Shown here: in pieces, positions 42,312 through 52,140 of the stretch
Layout of the letters: the number at the start of each line of letters is the position of its first letter
Numbering within the stretch: position 1 is the first letter of the stretch
DNA from: Symbiodinium natans
Taxonomy: Eukaryota; Sar; Dinophyceae; Suessiales; Symbiodiniaceae
Assembly (NCBI GenBank): GCA_905221605.1
Contig: CAJNDS010002419.1
Span: 248,150-312,149 of the forward strand
Direction: 5' to 3'
DNA length: 64,000 bases
Position numbers and translations under genes: made by a program
The notes under the pieces: model-generated
Seen by the model: the letters and a program-made list of their open reading frames with translations, nothing else
Database searches by the model: none
Told to the model about the DNA's origin: nothing

Positions 42312-45029
42312 CTTTGTGAATCTGGCATGTTCGCAAGCTCACTTCTGCGTTTGTGTCGTGCATTGCCTGCAGGTGCAGCAAAAGCAGCAAGAAAGTGGTC
42401 TTGTCAGATGTTGACGCTTGATAGTGCGCCTGGCTAAGGGGGGCGATCCCGTCCAGGCAACGGAGCTGAAATTAGTGTGTGCATGGTGTGAACCTGATCG
42501 TGACAGCAGGGACTGTGTTGACACTCCCGGCATCCCGGATTGACCGGAAACCAATGCATCGCATTGCGTCGCCAAACTCATGACTTTGCAGGTTATCCTC
42601 CTGCTCGCGCTGCCTATTGTACGCCTTCTCAAACTCCTTCGATACTTCGAAACTTTCAGGCTGTTGATCGACTCTTGTCCAATTCGAGAGTTCCCAGCAG
42701 ACTTCATTCATTGCATTTCTGAAGCAACACTCTTCCAAGTTTTTGTTTGTGCCCGTGACATCCACCAAGGATGCCTTTAAGAACTCGACGCTCGAATGCA
42801 GACTGATCGATGGCTTGCGCCCGTAGCACTGCATAGGCTCTGGTACAGCAGGCGAGGGCATAGACCGAACTTGATGAAGTCATACCCTCGGTGCATCAAA
42901 GGCTGGAAGCCCTTCCAGTGCTAATGTACACGTGTCTTGGCAACGACGGGAAAATCTGTGCGCTTCTGTGTATCCTCCTGTTGTTGGGATGGCTTTGATC
43001 CCCCAATGACCCTCGTAATTACAGCATATCCTCGTGTGCATAGCGAGCCGGAACTGTCAAACATGTGATCTTGGGACACATCCCTGCATAGAGGACTCGA
43101 AAGTCTGCGCACAGGCAAAGGGGAACAGCGAGTCTCAAGCACTGCTTCCGAAGATGCTGTTCTTGGTGCTCAGGCTCGCTCTGATTGTGATGTTTGCATC
43201 GACGTTGCTGTACCTGATTGAGACGAGGACATGAGTTCTCTGCAGCATGTTGGCGCGTTGAAACATGTTGGAACGTTGAATGCCTTGATGAGGACTGCCA
43301 TCCCTAGCTCCGCATCAGCAAAAGATCACGTCCAAAGTATCCGAGCTTGCTCCCTTTTGCTCTCCCCTGGAGTGCGGACTGGCACAGAAGTTGTGAGACG
43401 AGTCTTTCCCTATTATCAAAATTGCTGGGCAGGCACCCGCTTGCTAGCGTGCCCGCGACGTGCGATCAGAGATTGAGGTCTGCATTCGGTGAGTTGTGAG
43501 CTTGGGCAGCTGAGGTTTGCAGCATGCCCTATGGCTATGTGTGGTGACTATGACCACTGTCGGCTATGGTGGCTGCGTTGGGGGACAGTTACTTCCTGCA
43601 GTGTCTGCTGTTGCTGCTTGCATCGTGCAGGTGACTACGTTCCATATACGGCTGGAGGCTACATGGTTGTGCAGCGCGCCTGTATTTAGTTTTGCCATTG
43701 GCTGCACGCAGAACCGACGGCATGCAAAAGCAAGCTCTCCTGAGCTCCTGAATGTTCCTGAGTGCGCTTTGAACGATCCGGCGAAAGCAGGTCCATGCTC
43801 GTGATCGTCAGCGTTCTTTTTGTTGCCATGCCCGTGCCAAATCTGCACAGCAAAAGGGCTGTAGGTGCTTCACTTGCGGGGCTGTCGCGGGGGCAAATTC
43901 GAACATTTCCCAAGGTGGGAATCATCGGCCACGAGTTCACAAGTTGCTGGCAGACTCGTGACCGTGTCCTTTGCATCAACAGGGCTCGGCAAGCTATGGT
44001 CAAGTGGGGGTACAGTGCAGGTGATGTGGCTTGGCACAACTTGGTAAACCACAGAGGGGCCGAGGGCCACTTCTTGGAAAGAAGTTACGGTCACACAGCT
44101 CAAGGTGAAAGTATTGTTCGAGTACGTCGACATGGACCATGATGGAAACTTAGACCTCCTCGAGTTCATCGAGCCCTTGGCCGAGTGCGGTTGTAGTCCA
44201 GATGCCCCAGCTGTCGAAGCTCAAAAGCTCCTTTGTGAATGCAGTAGCCTGGGCTTCCTTCCCTCAGGCTAATCCGGCAAATGCGCGTTGGCTTGAGTGT
44301 CGTGCCTCGGCTCGTAGCATGACAGTCCATTCCTATACCGCCCCTAGCCCAACCCTTAAAGCCCCAAGCCGTCCTAACAAAGACTGCGGTGTACGAGTAT
44401 GAGCGTGCGCAAGGGTCAACCGCCCCCAAAGCGCTACCTCAGGAGCGGTCCATTGGGCTCTTTATGCTGAGCCTTGCCTTTGCATAACAAGGGGTTTCAA
44501 TGTAGGGCTCAGAGACCGAGCAGACCGAGTCTCTTGCCGTACTTCGCGACACCGAGGTTTGATGACAATCAAAATGGAAGCATCAATTACATGGAGCTGC
44601 TTTGTTCAAGGGTGCCGCGTTCAGTCCATTTCGTTTTGCCCATGACCTGAGCTAAGGTTCATGAGACACGTTTTCCCCCAAGAGTTCGTCGAGGAGACAG
44701 CTATAGAGAGCTTGCAGAAGGCAAAAGATATAGTCATGACGCACACTTGTCGGGTTCCAGCAGAGGAGGCCAAGAAGGATGTACAGCAGTTCCGGTCCAG
44801 CGAGAAGGCTTGCGGGTAGACTTCGCGAAGCCGTTCCTGCTGCAGGGTTCAGGGTTCACACACTCTTCCACTTTGATGACTGAAGGTGCAGGACGCCTTG
44901 GAGGCGCTGACTGCCACAAAAGGCCCCGTGACTCACGCGTGGAAGCAAGGGAAACTCAGCAGCATCTGCCAAAAAGTCTCAGGAGACGGTGACATGAAGC
45001 CACCTGGAGAAGGCCAGAGCTCCGAGTGA
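41011..45029 (+). CDS. Voltage-gated K+ channel with C-terminal EF-hand pair
   Basis: Plasma-membrane-type six-helix channel. Exons: 41,011-41,071 pre-S1 (DIWELLDDPESS, compare Kv 'lWe.fe.PeSS'); 41,216-41,325 likely S1 (VVVILSILVTNLQ); 41,422-41,477 S2 (LETTFDVIFLIELESQMR); about 41,602-41,709 S3 (YVKDPFNWADMLSAFGFPLR); 42,592 onward S4 (PIVRLLKLLRYFETFRLLID, basic residues spaced for voltage sensing); about 43,121-43,227 S5 (LVLRLALIVMFASTLLYLIE); 43,523-43,568 plus 43,631 onward pore (LWLCVVTMTTVGYG|DYVPYT, the K+ filter TVGYGD completed across a 62-nt intron); 43,792-43,833 S6 (MLVIVSVLFVAMP) joined to 43,915-44,025 (VGIIGHEF). EF-hand loops lie at 44,129-44,164 (DMDHDGNLDLLE) and 44,561-44,596 (DDNQNGSINYME). 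Probable tail exons are 44,683-44,815 and 44,892-45,029 (TGA). The S1 assignment and tail linkage are the least certain parts. Ca2+-modulated gating is inferred. Confidence 0.9.
42258..42309. repeat. (CT)n microsatellite in the S3-S4 intron of the K+ channel
   Basis: A pyrimidine-rich stretch of about 350 bp (41,960-42,310) ends in a pure CTCTCT run. Confidence 0.95.
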
Positions 45030-46018
45030 TTTGAGGCTGTGCTGCTGTTCGGAGCCGGACTTTGAACTTGGGCTCGGGATACCTGATGCCCCGGCGAAGT
45101 GGGTAGCCTTGGACAGAAGAGCTGTCCGAGCTGCCGATCCATGTTTTTTGGTGATTCTCGGCGCTGCGTAGATGACTTGCCAAGGCGCCTTTGAACTTAC
45201 ATAACTTGCCCGTGCGCAGCACGAACTTTTTGGAAGCCGTCGAAGTGAATCAGAGAGCGTGATGGGTAGTGGAACCCGGACGTTATGTGTTAGCACCCTC
45301 ACCGCTGAGGGCACGAGTCTTGCTTGGGATCCACCACCCGTGACACCACGATGGAGCTCGTCCTCCTGCGATTCAAATTTGGGCTTGTGTAGTTTGCGTA
45401 GTCGGGCTGTCTTGCTGAGCAAGCTTGCCCCATCACTGGCGGCCACTTCAGGCAGAGCGTCGAATGTGCACTCGCAATTGGCCGGCATGCTTGCCACAGC
45501 ACCTCAGTATCGTTGACCCTGAAACACGGGATTGGATTGCTCACTAGGTGTTCATGAACTCTTGTGAGCTTGTTAGCTTGACCGCGCCCGGCGAGGACCC
45601 TCAAGCATACAGGCCCTCGACGCCTGTGAAGCGTTACCGAGCAACTGGGCCGGATGTTCGGCAAACCTGAGTGTCCATGATCCCTTGGTGCATAATGGGG
45701 GTTGGGCGATTTGGGGCGGGGTGCATTGATGGTCTAATTTTCCTTTTTGTTTATGAAAAAGGGTGGTGTTGAGGGCCTCCAAGGTCCGGCTTTGTGCAAG
45801 TGCTGGCAGCGGGCCCACAGCAGAGCTGGAGGTGGGAAAGCTGCAAGCATGTCGCTACACTTCACTACCATTCATTTGATTCACTACCATTTTGCCTTTT
45901 CTGTGTTCGTTGCTTGGACCAAGTCACATGCTCCGAGCCCGAAGTGCTGGTCCAGGTGAGTTATGGCCGGCTGTATCCATCAGAGACGTGCGCCTTGGCC
46001 AGCTTGTTCGGAAAGCGG
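45030..46018. other. Ambiguous stretch, both strands open
   Basis: The + frame at about 45,055-45,165 (GIPDAPAKWVALDRRAVRAA) and a 172-residue minus frame (45,497-44,979, …HKPKFESQEDELHRGV…) both look partly natural. I cannot decide between them, and no domain is recognised. Confidence 0.3.
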
Positions 46019-46274
46019 GTTGGCACTGATGTCTGCCGAGGCCGTTCCTGCTTGTGGACAAGGCCAAGGGGCCAAAATGCTTCAGAAATCCTGAGACCTG
46101 CCGTGTGGTCACGCTTTGCTCTAGGTGGACAACTTGGCCAAGGAACCCTGGAAGGAGCTCACCCGGCGTGTCGTTGAGGAGGTCCTGCACCAGCAAGTCT
46201 TGCAACAACTTGTTCCTCTGCCAGTTGTGTTTCAAAAGAGTGCTTGCCTAAACGACGCGATCCCTAAACCCTAA
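46019..46274 (+). CDS. Two candidate exons; last one stops inside a CCCTAAA repeat
   Basis: About 46,019-46,084 reads LALMSAEAVPACGQGQGAKM. After acceptor TTTGCTCTAG, 46,125-46,274 reads VDNLAKEPWKELTRRVVEEV and onward to …LNDAIPKP and TAA. The stop codon (46,272-46,274) is supplied by the CCCTAAACCC repeat itself. Either the repeat provides the true C-terminus, or a donor lies just upstream and the repeat is intronic. No family is recognised. Confidence 0.4.
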
Positions 46275-46345
46275 ACCCTGCGGTTCGGCCAGCTATGCGG
46301 GAGCGACAAAAAAACCCTAAACCCTAAACCCTCAACCCTACAAGG
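46262..46345 (+). repeat. Dispersed intronic module, copy 3, with (CCCTAAA)n
   Basis: CCCTAAACCC repeats, then CCAGCTATGCGGGAGCGACA (a variant of the GCGGGTGGCAA core), then poly-A and more CCCTAAACCC units. It lies about 90 bp upstream of the virus-derived block. Confidence 0.85.
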
Positions 46346-46437
46346 TTCTCCCACAAACCTTGGGCAGTGCGCACATAACTGGAACAGACCAATCAGATCG
46401 GGCTTAGGTCCGAAACAGCTGGGTCAACATTCCAACC

Positions 46438-47634
46438 TTGAGCCAAGACGGAGCAAGGCACAAGGGTAGAGCTTCTAGTGAACCACGCCTTCAATCACGC
46501 GAAAGACGGGGCAGTGTATCTCGCGCGAAAAGCCAAGGGGATAGGCCACCAATTGAGCTGGGTCGGTCAATCAGCAATTTCAGATTACCTCGTGTCAGTC
46601 AACGCGCCTCTTCTCCAGATGATCCACCAGTACGAAACCGGTTCAACACTCATCACCTCCGAGAACCTCAACCAGGTCTGCGGAGACATTTGGCAAGCGG
46701 AATGGTGCACAATGCGTCCACGCATGGCTTTGCTCGGGATCGAGCGGGCACCGATGAACATTGGTGGTGGAATCTGGCTTCTGCTTGCGTGCTCCCATTG
46801 GAGCACACGGCATTCGGCGGTGGATTACAATACGGACTGGGAGGGTACACCATGGTCGGACCTCAATCTGATCTTCCGTTCGGCGGAGGACTCGGTCCCG
46901 GTAGTACTGGCCATCCCAGCAGATCTGGATCTGGTGACGAGAGGGGAGACGATCTACTTGCTGACTGGAGAAGCGTGGGAGAGGCTGACGAGGATGGTGT
47001 TACCTTATCTGGTGCGTTTGGACTTGGAGCCAGAAGACTTGCGGGTACGACTGTGTCCCAGTACGTGCTGCAGGTGCCGGCCGATACCTTGGTTGATGTT
47101 TTGGGAGACGCTGTTCGACGCACGTGTGCGAGGTCGGATGTCATGCAATGGGCGCAATTGCCGCCTGGTGTGGATCGCAACGATCCGTTCACGTGGGTCA
47201 GACCGGACTACACTCCACCGAATTTCCACATCCGTCCGATCTTCGGGGAACCCACGCTGTTCCCATAGGACACGGGCTCGCAACAGCCATCGGAGATGCA
47301 CGAAGCCCCGCAGACTACAGACGATACTCGTTTTGTACTGATTGTGGAGGAGCCAGAAGACACGGACGTCACGGGGACGACAACAGCGGAGACCAGCGAG
47401 CAAGAGAACATGGACAGAGTGCAGTTGAACACACCACACGAGAATCAGTTCACAGTGTACCTGCCGCCAGGTCTGTGCCCGGTTCCGGGGGTGACCCTGA
47501 CGCCGGAGCTCAGGGCAGCGACCACAGACCCCCTGCTTGCCGTTGCAGCGCAAGTTTGGGAGGAATTGGGTCTGGAAGTATTGGACGGAAAGAATTCCCG
47601 GAACACGCCAAGCAGGTCACCACGGACTTTTTGA
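46438..47634 (+). pseudogene. Virus-derived block, upstream part (capsid or replicase N-terminus, frameshifted)
   Basis: Two long overlapping + frames (46,438-47,268 and 46,478-47,341) swap protein-like character. The second frame is natural up to about 47,020 (MIHQYETGSTLITSENLNQV, LDLVTRGETIYLLTGEAW). From about 47,030 the first frame is natural (VSQYVLQVPADTLVDVLGDA, MQWAQLPPGVDRNDPFTWV). It reaches TAG at 47,266-47,268, and further sensible sequence follows to 47,634 (VYLPPGLCPVPGVTLTP). At least one frameshift and one stop therefore break a single ancestral reading frame. It has no introns, and together with the RdRp downstream it forms a compact non-host-like block. I could not assign it: a capsid protein or the N-terminal part of the replicase polyprotein are the two options. 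Confidence 0.55.
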
Positions 47635-47789
47635 CCACAATGTCCGATTTGCTCGTTGATTTCACCGCTATTCAGATGACAGGGCCGCTCCACTTTCTCT
47701 ATTGTTGTTTTAGTGTTGCCACACTCTTCAGTGTTGTTATATTTAGTACACCAGACTACACTACCCCTGTTCCGCCTTAACGCTCCTAC

Positions 47790-48450
47790 GTGTGGGATGC
47801 ATGCAGCCTTTTCACCTACTTCCTCAATCAATGGGAGGTGGGGTCAAGACTCTCTCGTGAGTCGCAGATTGGTAGCCTTTGCGCGCAGTGTTTAGGGGGC
47901 ATTTGCTTTTATTGCTTGCCCACTGGATTCGATTCTAGTGGCGAATGCCCCGACACTAGTCTTGACGTTTTAGGCTTTGCTCAGAGATGCGCCAGATGCA
48001 CGATTCGCAATGGGTCGTTGGAGACCGCCCCTACCAAAAACGTGAACGCGTTCATTATAAGCTGTGGCATCGATGCAAGCACGTCGTTGCCTCTGATAGG
48101 GCTAAATCCAAAGGGACGCTAGCCAACGTGAATCTCACGCATTCGGGGATGGTCGATGATCCTGCGCTTGACAAGACGTACTCGTATGAGACATATATCG
48201 CGCATTTGTGTACGTGCTGAACTGAGCTTGCTGGGCGGCGATTTTCGCATCGACCCAGAACATCCCAGTTCCTACCATGTGGAACTCGCGTCAGGGAGTA
48301 ACAGTAAGGATGAGTCTGGCCCATCAGCTGGCGGTGACATGGGCCCATCGTCAGCATCTTCGGCCTCAAAACCATCAACGTATGGTACCGCGTCGGAAAG
48401 ACTCATAGAACCAGGAACTCCCATTATCCCTTACACGGCTGCTGAGTGCG
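47790..48450 (+). pseudogene. Virus-derived block, middle part (frameshifted replicase segment)
   Basis: Protein-like character moves between frames: about 47,790-47,990 (NQWEVGSRLSRESQIGSLC), 47,987-48,218 (SQWVVGDRPYQKRERVHYK, NLTHSGMVDDPALDKTYSYE) and about 48,213-48,450 (AELSLLGGDFRIDPEHPSSY, SERLIEPGTPIIPYTAAEC). The last leads directly into the frame of the RdRp segment. At least three frameshifts lie between 47.8 and 48.48 kb. It is most simply the eroded region of the same polyprotein upstream of the polymerase. Confidence 0.55.
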
Positions 48451-49491
48451 GTGACCCAAGTGAACATGTCCGCGTTATCAGCACAAGGGATCAATCTGAT
48501 CTGCGCAAGAATGTGGCAGTCAAAGAAGAGAGAACTCACGTACTTGAACACGAGGCAGCTTTGGGTGGTGGACAAAGAGTTATTCGCCACATTTGAGATC
48601 GAGCCCGTTGCGATGATCACAATTCCAGGACTCACTCCTCATGACCTGGCTCAGATGCACGTCGCTTCAAACACCCATGCGAACATTATAGCGGCGATTG
48701 GAAATCGACGCTACGCCAACAAGGAGGTATCTGTCGAAGCAGGCAGCTTCAAATACAGAAACCGCATTGGCAATCCTAGTGAGATCATGCGCGGCTGCGT
48801 CGACATCATGACCTCCAAGCTGATCAAGGGTCTTATGACCATTGACGAAGCCACAATCAAGAAGGATCAGATCGAGGCAATAGATGTGCCACCGGCTGAC
48901 ATCGCCGTGGAGCTCAACGGAAAAAGTGTGTTTCCCATTCATAAAATGATTGAGGAGATAGCACCAAAATCATTCAACGAGAACATGACCCGTGAGAACT
49001 TTGACAAAGTCTCCGGGGCAGAGCTCACACGCAGTTTCCAGGCACAAGGCTTCGTAAAACCCAACGACGTTCTCGGAAAGATTAAGCCAAGGCTGATACA
49101 GCATTTCACGCCTCAAGGAAGCGCATCATCCGCACTGATGAACAAGACGATCGAAGAGATGCTCTTCCGTCTTCCGTACTTCGTCAAGCGAAGCATTAAA
49201 GGGACTGATAATACCGGTGTCGCATCCAGGATTCATGGGCATTACAAGAAGTTCAAGAAGGGTGGTGTTGCCAACAATGATTACGGCAACTTCGATAGCT
49301 CTATCACTGATAAATGCACCGGTAACACAGACATCCCAGGATTGAGGAAGATCATAGAGAAGGGGATCATGGACGAAATTGCAAAACGCTTTCCAGAGGC
49401 CACAGACCTCAAGAATACGCCCAAGTTCAGATGGAAGAAGGTCGAGAAGGTCGCCTGCCCGCTGGAAATTCCATGGACATTCAAGCTATAA
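48451..49491 (+). pseudogene. Endogenized positive-strand RNA virus RdRp, truncated after motif A (dinornavirus-like)
   Basis: A 346-codon intact frame with no ATG at its start (it opens at GTG, continuing a frameshifted upstream segment). It carries two polymerase hallmarks: motif F (GKIKPRLIQ, residues about 209-217) and, 62 residues later, motif A (NDYGNFDSSI) with the catalytic pair D277 and D282 in the DxxxxD spacing. The frame ends about 64 residues after motif A, so motif B (SG…T…N) and the GDD of motif C are missing. It cannot be an active polymerase. Intronless structure and lack of a normal start fit a non-retroviral integrated viral fragment. RNA viruses of dinoflagellates (Alvernaviridae, dinornavirus) are the obvious relatives, because copies of such viruses are known in dinoflagellate genomes. 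The family placement is inference. Confidence 0.85.
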
Positions 49492-50277
49492 GGGGGAAAT
49501 GTAAGAAGCACCCATGAGCCCTTCTGAAACCCTGCCCTGGAGTTTCGCATTGCTTCTGGGAGAAGAGGGTGGGTGAAACAAAGCACTTCACGCCCCCTTG
49601 TGTGTGGCTTGAATCAAAGCAAGCAAAGCAAGTATAGTGTGATGAGCCCACAAATTTCAAACACCTTTGAGTAAACACAAATACCGTTCGCAATCCGTAA
49701 GGGGTGCCTGTGATCCATTCAGTCTGGTCTGGGAGTGTGATCATGTTAGAGATAATTTCCAAGGCGGCGTCCAAGTTTGTCCTGCTGAAGTCAATTTGTT
49801 CAAACAGAATGGCTGCGATGCCGTCAACCGTTTTATCAACAGTCCAATTGATCAGGTAATTGCCAACAGATGTCAACCCGGGTTTGCTTGAAGTGGCAGG
49901 GACTCTTTGGATGGGTGGGCACTTGGGGTGCTATAGCCGAATCCTGCATTGCTGTCTGTTGTGTGAATGGAGTTATGGTTCCTGTGTGGTTGGGTTTGTG
50001 AAACCCCCTGAGGCCCACCTAACATCCTGTACGACCTTTCAACCCAGGCCAGCTACAGACCAACTGAAGCATCCAAAAGGCGAAGCTACGCATGAAGCCA
50101 TTTGCAAAGAAGATGAGCACAGCGATCCCAAGAAAAACAAAGCTGGCCCGTGATAAGCTAAAGCTACAGAGTGGGACTGCTACAGAAGTAACGAAAAAGG
50201 CCCCCAGGGCTACAGAAAAGCTGAGGCTCTAATAAGGCAGACCTTTTCCCCGTAAACGCTTGCGAAGCGGGTGGGAA
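49492..50277. other. AT-richer flank of the viral block; no confident gene
   Basis: A 131-residue minus-strand frame (49,876-49,481, …GIAAILFEQIDFSRTN…) and a shorter + frame (about 49,735-49,858) both look partly natural. No motif B or C of the polymerase was found in any frame. From about 49,890 the composition returns to that of the host. Confidence 0.35.
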
Positions 50278-50428
50278 AAAACCCTAAACCCTAAACGCCA
50301 AACCTAAACCCTAAACCCTAAACCCTAAACTCTAGACCCTAAACCCTAAACCCTAAACCCTAAATCCTAACCCTAAACCCTAAACCCTGAGCCTTGCCAG
50401 CGCGTGCGCCAGTGTGAGAGTCGAAACC
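50250..50428 (+). repeat. Dispersed intronic module, copy 4, with long (CCCTAAA)n and motif B
   Basis: GCGAAGCGGGTGGGAAAAAA leads into about 14 CCCTAAA units (50,280-50,388). The second motif follows directly (GAGCCTTGCCAGCGCGTGCG, TGTGAGAGTCGAAACC, 50,389-50,428). It ends about 17 nt before the 3' splice site CCTTGAAG at 50,445. This is the only place where the two dispersed motifs are joined. Confidence 0.8.
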
Positions 50429-50445
50429 CTCAACCCACCTTGAAG

Positions 50446-50589
50446 GTGGATCAAGCTGCGGGCCAGGAGTGCGTCTTTCAGGCAGGGGAAGTTGTCCCCC
50501 CTGTCAGCTGTAGATTTGCACGCAATCGGCTGGAGGAGGCTGTCAGCAAAAGAGATCCCAGAGACAATGTTGAAAAATCAAGATTCTAG
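50446..50589 (+). CDS. Candidate terminal exon, hypothetical protein
   Basis: After acceptor CCACCTTGAAG the frame reads VDQAAGQECVFQAGEVVPPV, then CRFARNRLEEAVSKRDPRDN, to TAG at 50,587-50,589. It may be the 3' end of a gene whose upstream exons lie on the far side of the viral block, or an exon of the gene that follows. Confidence 0.45.
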   Translation: MDQAAGQECVFQAGEVVPPVSCRFARNRLEEAVSKRDPRDNVEKSRF

Positions 50590-50944
50590 CCAACTTCTAC
50601 TCTAAACGAATCAATGAAAACGCCCCATGACAAACAAGGGGAAACATGCAGGCCTCTGCCCGGGGAGCAGACATGCGATGCTGTGCAGGTTTGCTCGGCG
50701 ATTACAGAGCTGCTCAAGCATGGCGCTTAGCCTGTGGTTTCTTCTGGCATCTGAGTTGCTTGTCCTTGGGTTTCGCCTCGTAGTTGCCGACCCCGCACTT
50801 TATCTTTGCATTTTGATGTACTTTGCAGCCTTCACGCGAGGACTTATCACGATCCAAGTGCCGAGATCCCGTTGCATGTGATGGTCTCGGGTTCCCTGTT
50901 CGGGTGCTGGCACAGCATGATCCTTCCCCCTTCTTCCCTTACAG

Positions 50945-51603
50945 GAACGCATGCAGCGTCGTGAAGCTGAAGAAGCAAAGCAGAAAGAGGAGGTGGGCTC
51001 GGAACCAGACGCAGCTTGCAACCCCAGCTTAGAGAGTTCGCGGATCTTCGCGGGTCTTCGACCACAGGCCGCAAGGCAGGGTCGCGAGGAAGCACAGAAG
51101 AAGGCGTTGGAGGACTGGGAGAAGCAAAAGCAGGCCTGGAGCGGTGTTAGTTCGAAGTACAAAGTTTGCCAACCGCCAGGGCAAGCTTAGCCAAATGTTC
51201 TTTGAGCTTGGCCTCCAGGGTTCTGCCGCGTCTTAAAACCGACCCGTAGCTTTAAAGTGCCTTAAAGCATCTCGAATTCAAGGCGGAGCGGCAGCGCCTG
51301 GAGCGCTATGAGGAGAAGCGCCGTGCCGCTGCGAGGGTGCCGCCCCCCTTTGCTTGTTTCTGATAACCGGAATGCTCTGTAGCCGCATCCGTCGGGATGG
51401 GAAGACCAGCTTCCCGCGAGCTAGTCGGAGCCACCAAGCTCTGTTTGTGGAGTGTTGGTGGTTGTGTTCGGCAGGTGGGTGATGGCACGCGCCCTAGCTG
51501 TCCCCAGTTTAGTCTTGATGCAAAGAGTTGCCACCACAACCTCATCACCTCTGAGGCGGAGGCACGCTGGACTTTCTACCTGAAGACTCAGAACTGGGCA
51601 CAG
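50945..51603 (+). CDS. Coiled-coil protein exons (start region of the EF-hand gene cluster?)
   Basis: Exon 50,945-50,992 (acceptor CCCTTACAG; ERMQRREAEEAKQKEE), a 75-nt GT-AG intron, then exon 51,068-51,133 (AARQGREEAQKKALEDWEKQ), a GC-AG intron, then exon 51,283-51,336 (AERQRLERYEEKRRAAA). The frame is kept across both joins and gives one unbroken charged coiled coil. Exon 51,556-51,603 (AEARWTFYLKTQNWAQ) follows the same acceptor/donor pattern. A hydrophobic frame at 50,719-50,870 upstream may be a membrane segment or just intron. The coiled coil could be the N-terminal part of the EF-hand protein below or a separate gene. Confidence 0.65.
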
Positions 51604-52140
51604 GTGGCGGACTGAAATGAAACTTTAGGAAAGTCCAGGACCCGCACAGTACAGGTTCTGAAGTTTGCGAACGCATGCACAAAACTTCTAGTAGAGTCTC
51701 CGCTCCCACCTTAGAAAAACCGGAAGGGCACACCCATGCTGGCGAGGCACCAAGCAAGCTGAAGCATTCCATCCAACGCTTCGTCCTCAGCCTGTCTTAG
51801 GCGACACGTGGTGTGGCAAGGCTCCTTGGAACTTCCGAGGAAGGAGATGCCAAGGGAGGTTCTGGTAAACCCGAAGGCGAAGCTTGCTTCACGGCTTAGC
51901 ACGGCTTCTACTCACCGTTGTGCTTCCTGCCAGATCAGGCGAGACCTCGCCAAAGACAAAGTAGGCTGTCTACACTGTGCAGGTGAGTGAGAAGAAGCTC
52001 TCACCAAGGGAGCCTGCTGCCATGATCCCTGACGTGTCCTCGCGCTTCAAAGGATGGGCGTCTCGAACCACCTGAAAGCATTGAGCTGTGACTTGTCTAA
52101 AAACGGCGCCATGTGCGTCATATGATGTTGCTTATAGCAG

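Noticed and set aside
41916-42437. 173- and 190-codon Ser/Leu/Pro-rich + frames
   Set aside because: Pyrimidine-rich intron sequence with a CT microsatellite, between the S3 and S4 exons of the channel.
46434-46449. CTTGAGCCAA, antisense to the 3' end of the dinoflagellate spliced leader, at the edge of the viral block
   Set aside because: Only ten bases match, the rest diverges, and orientation is opposite to that expected for a retroposed trans-spliced RNA.
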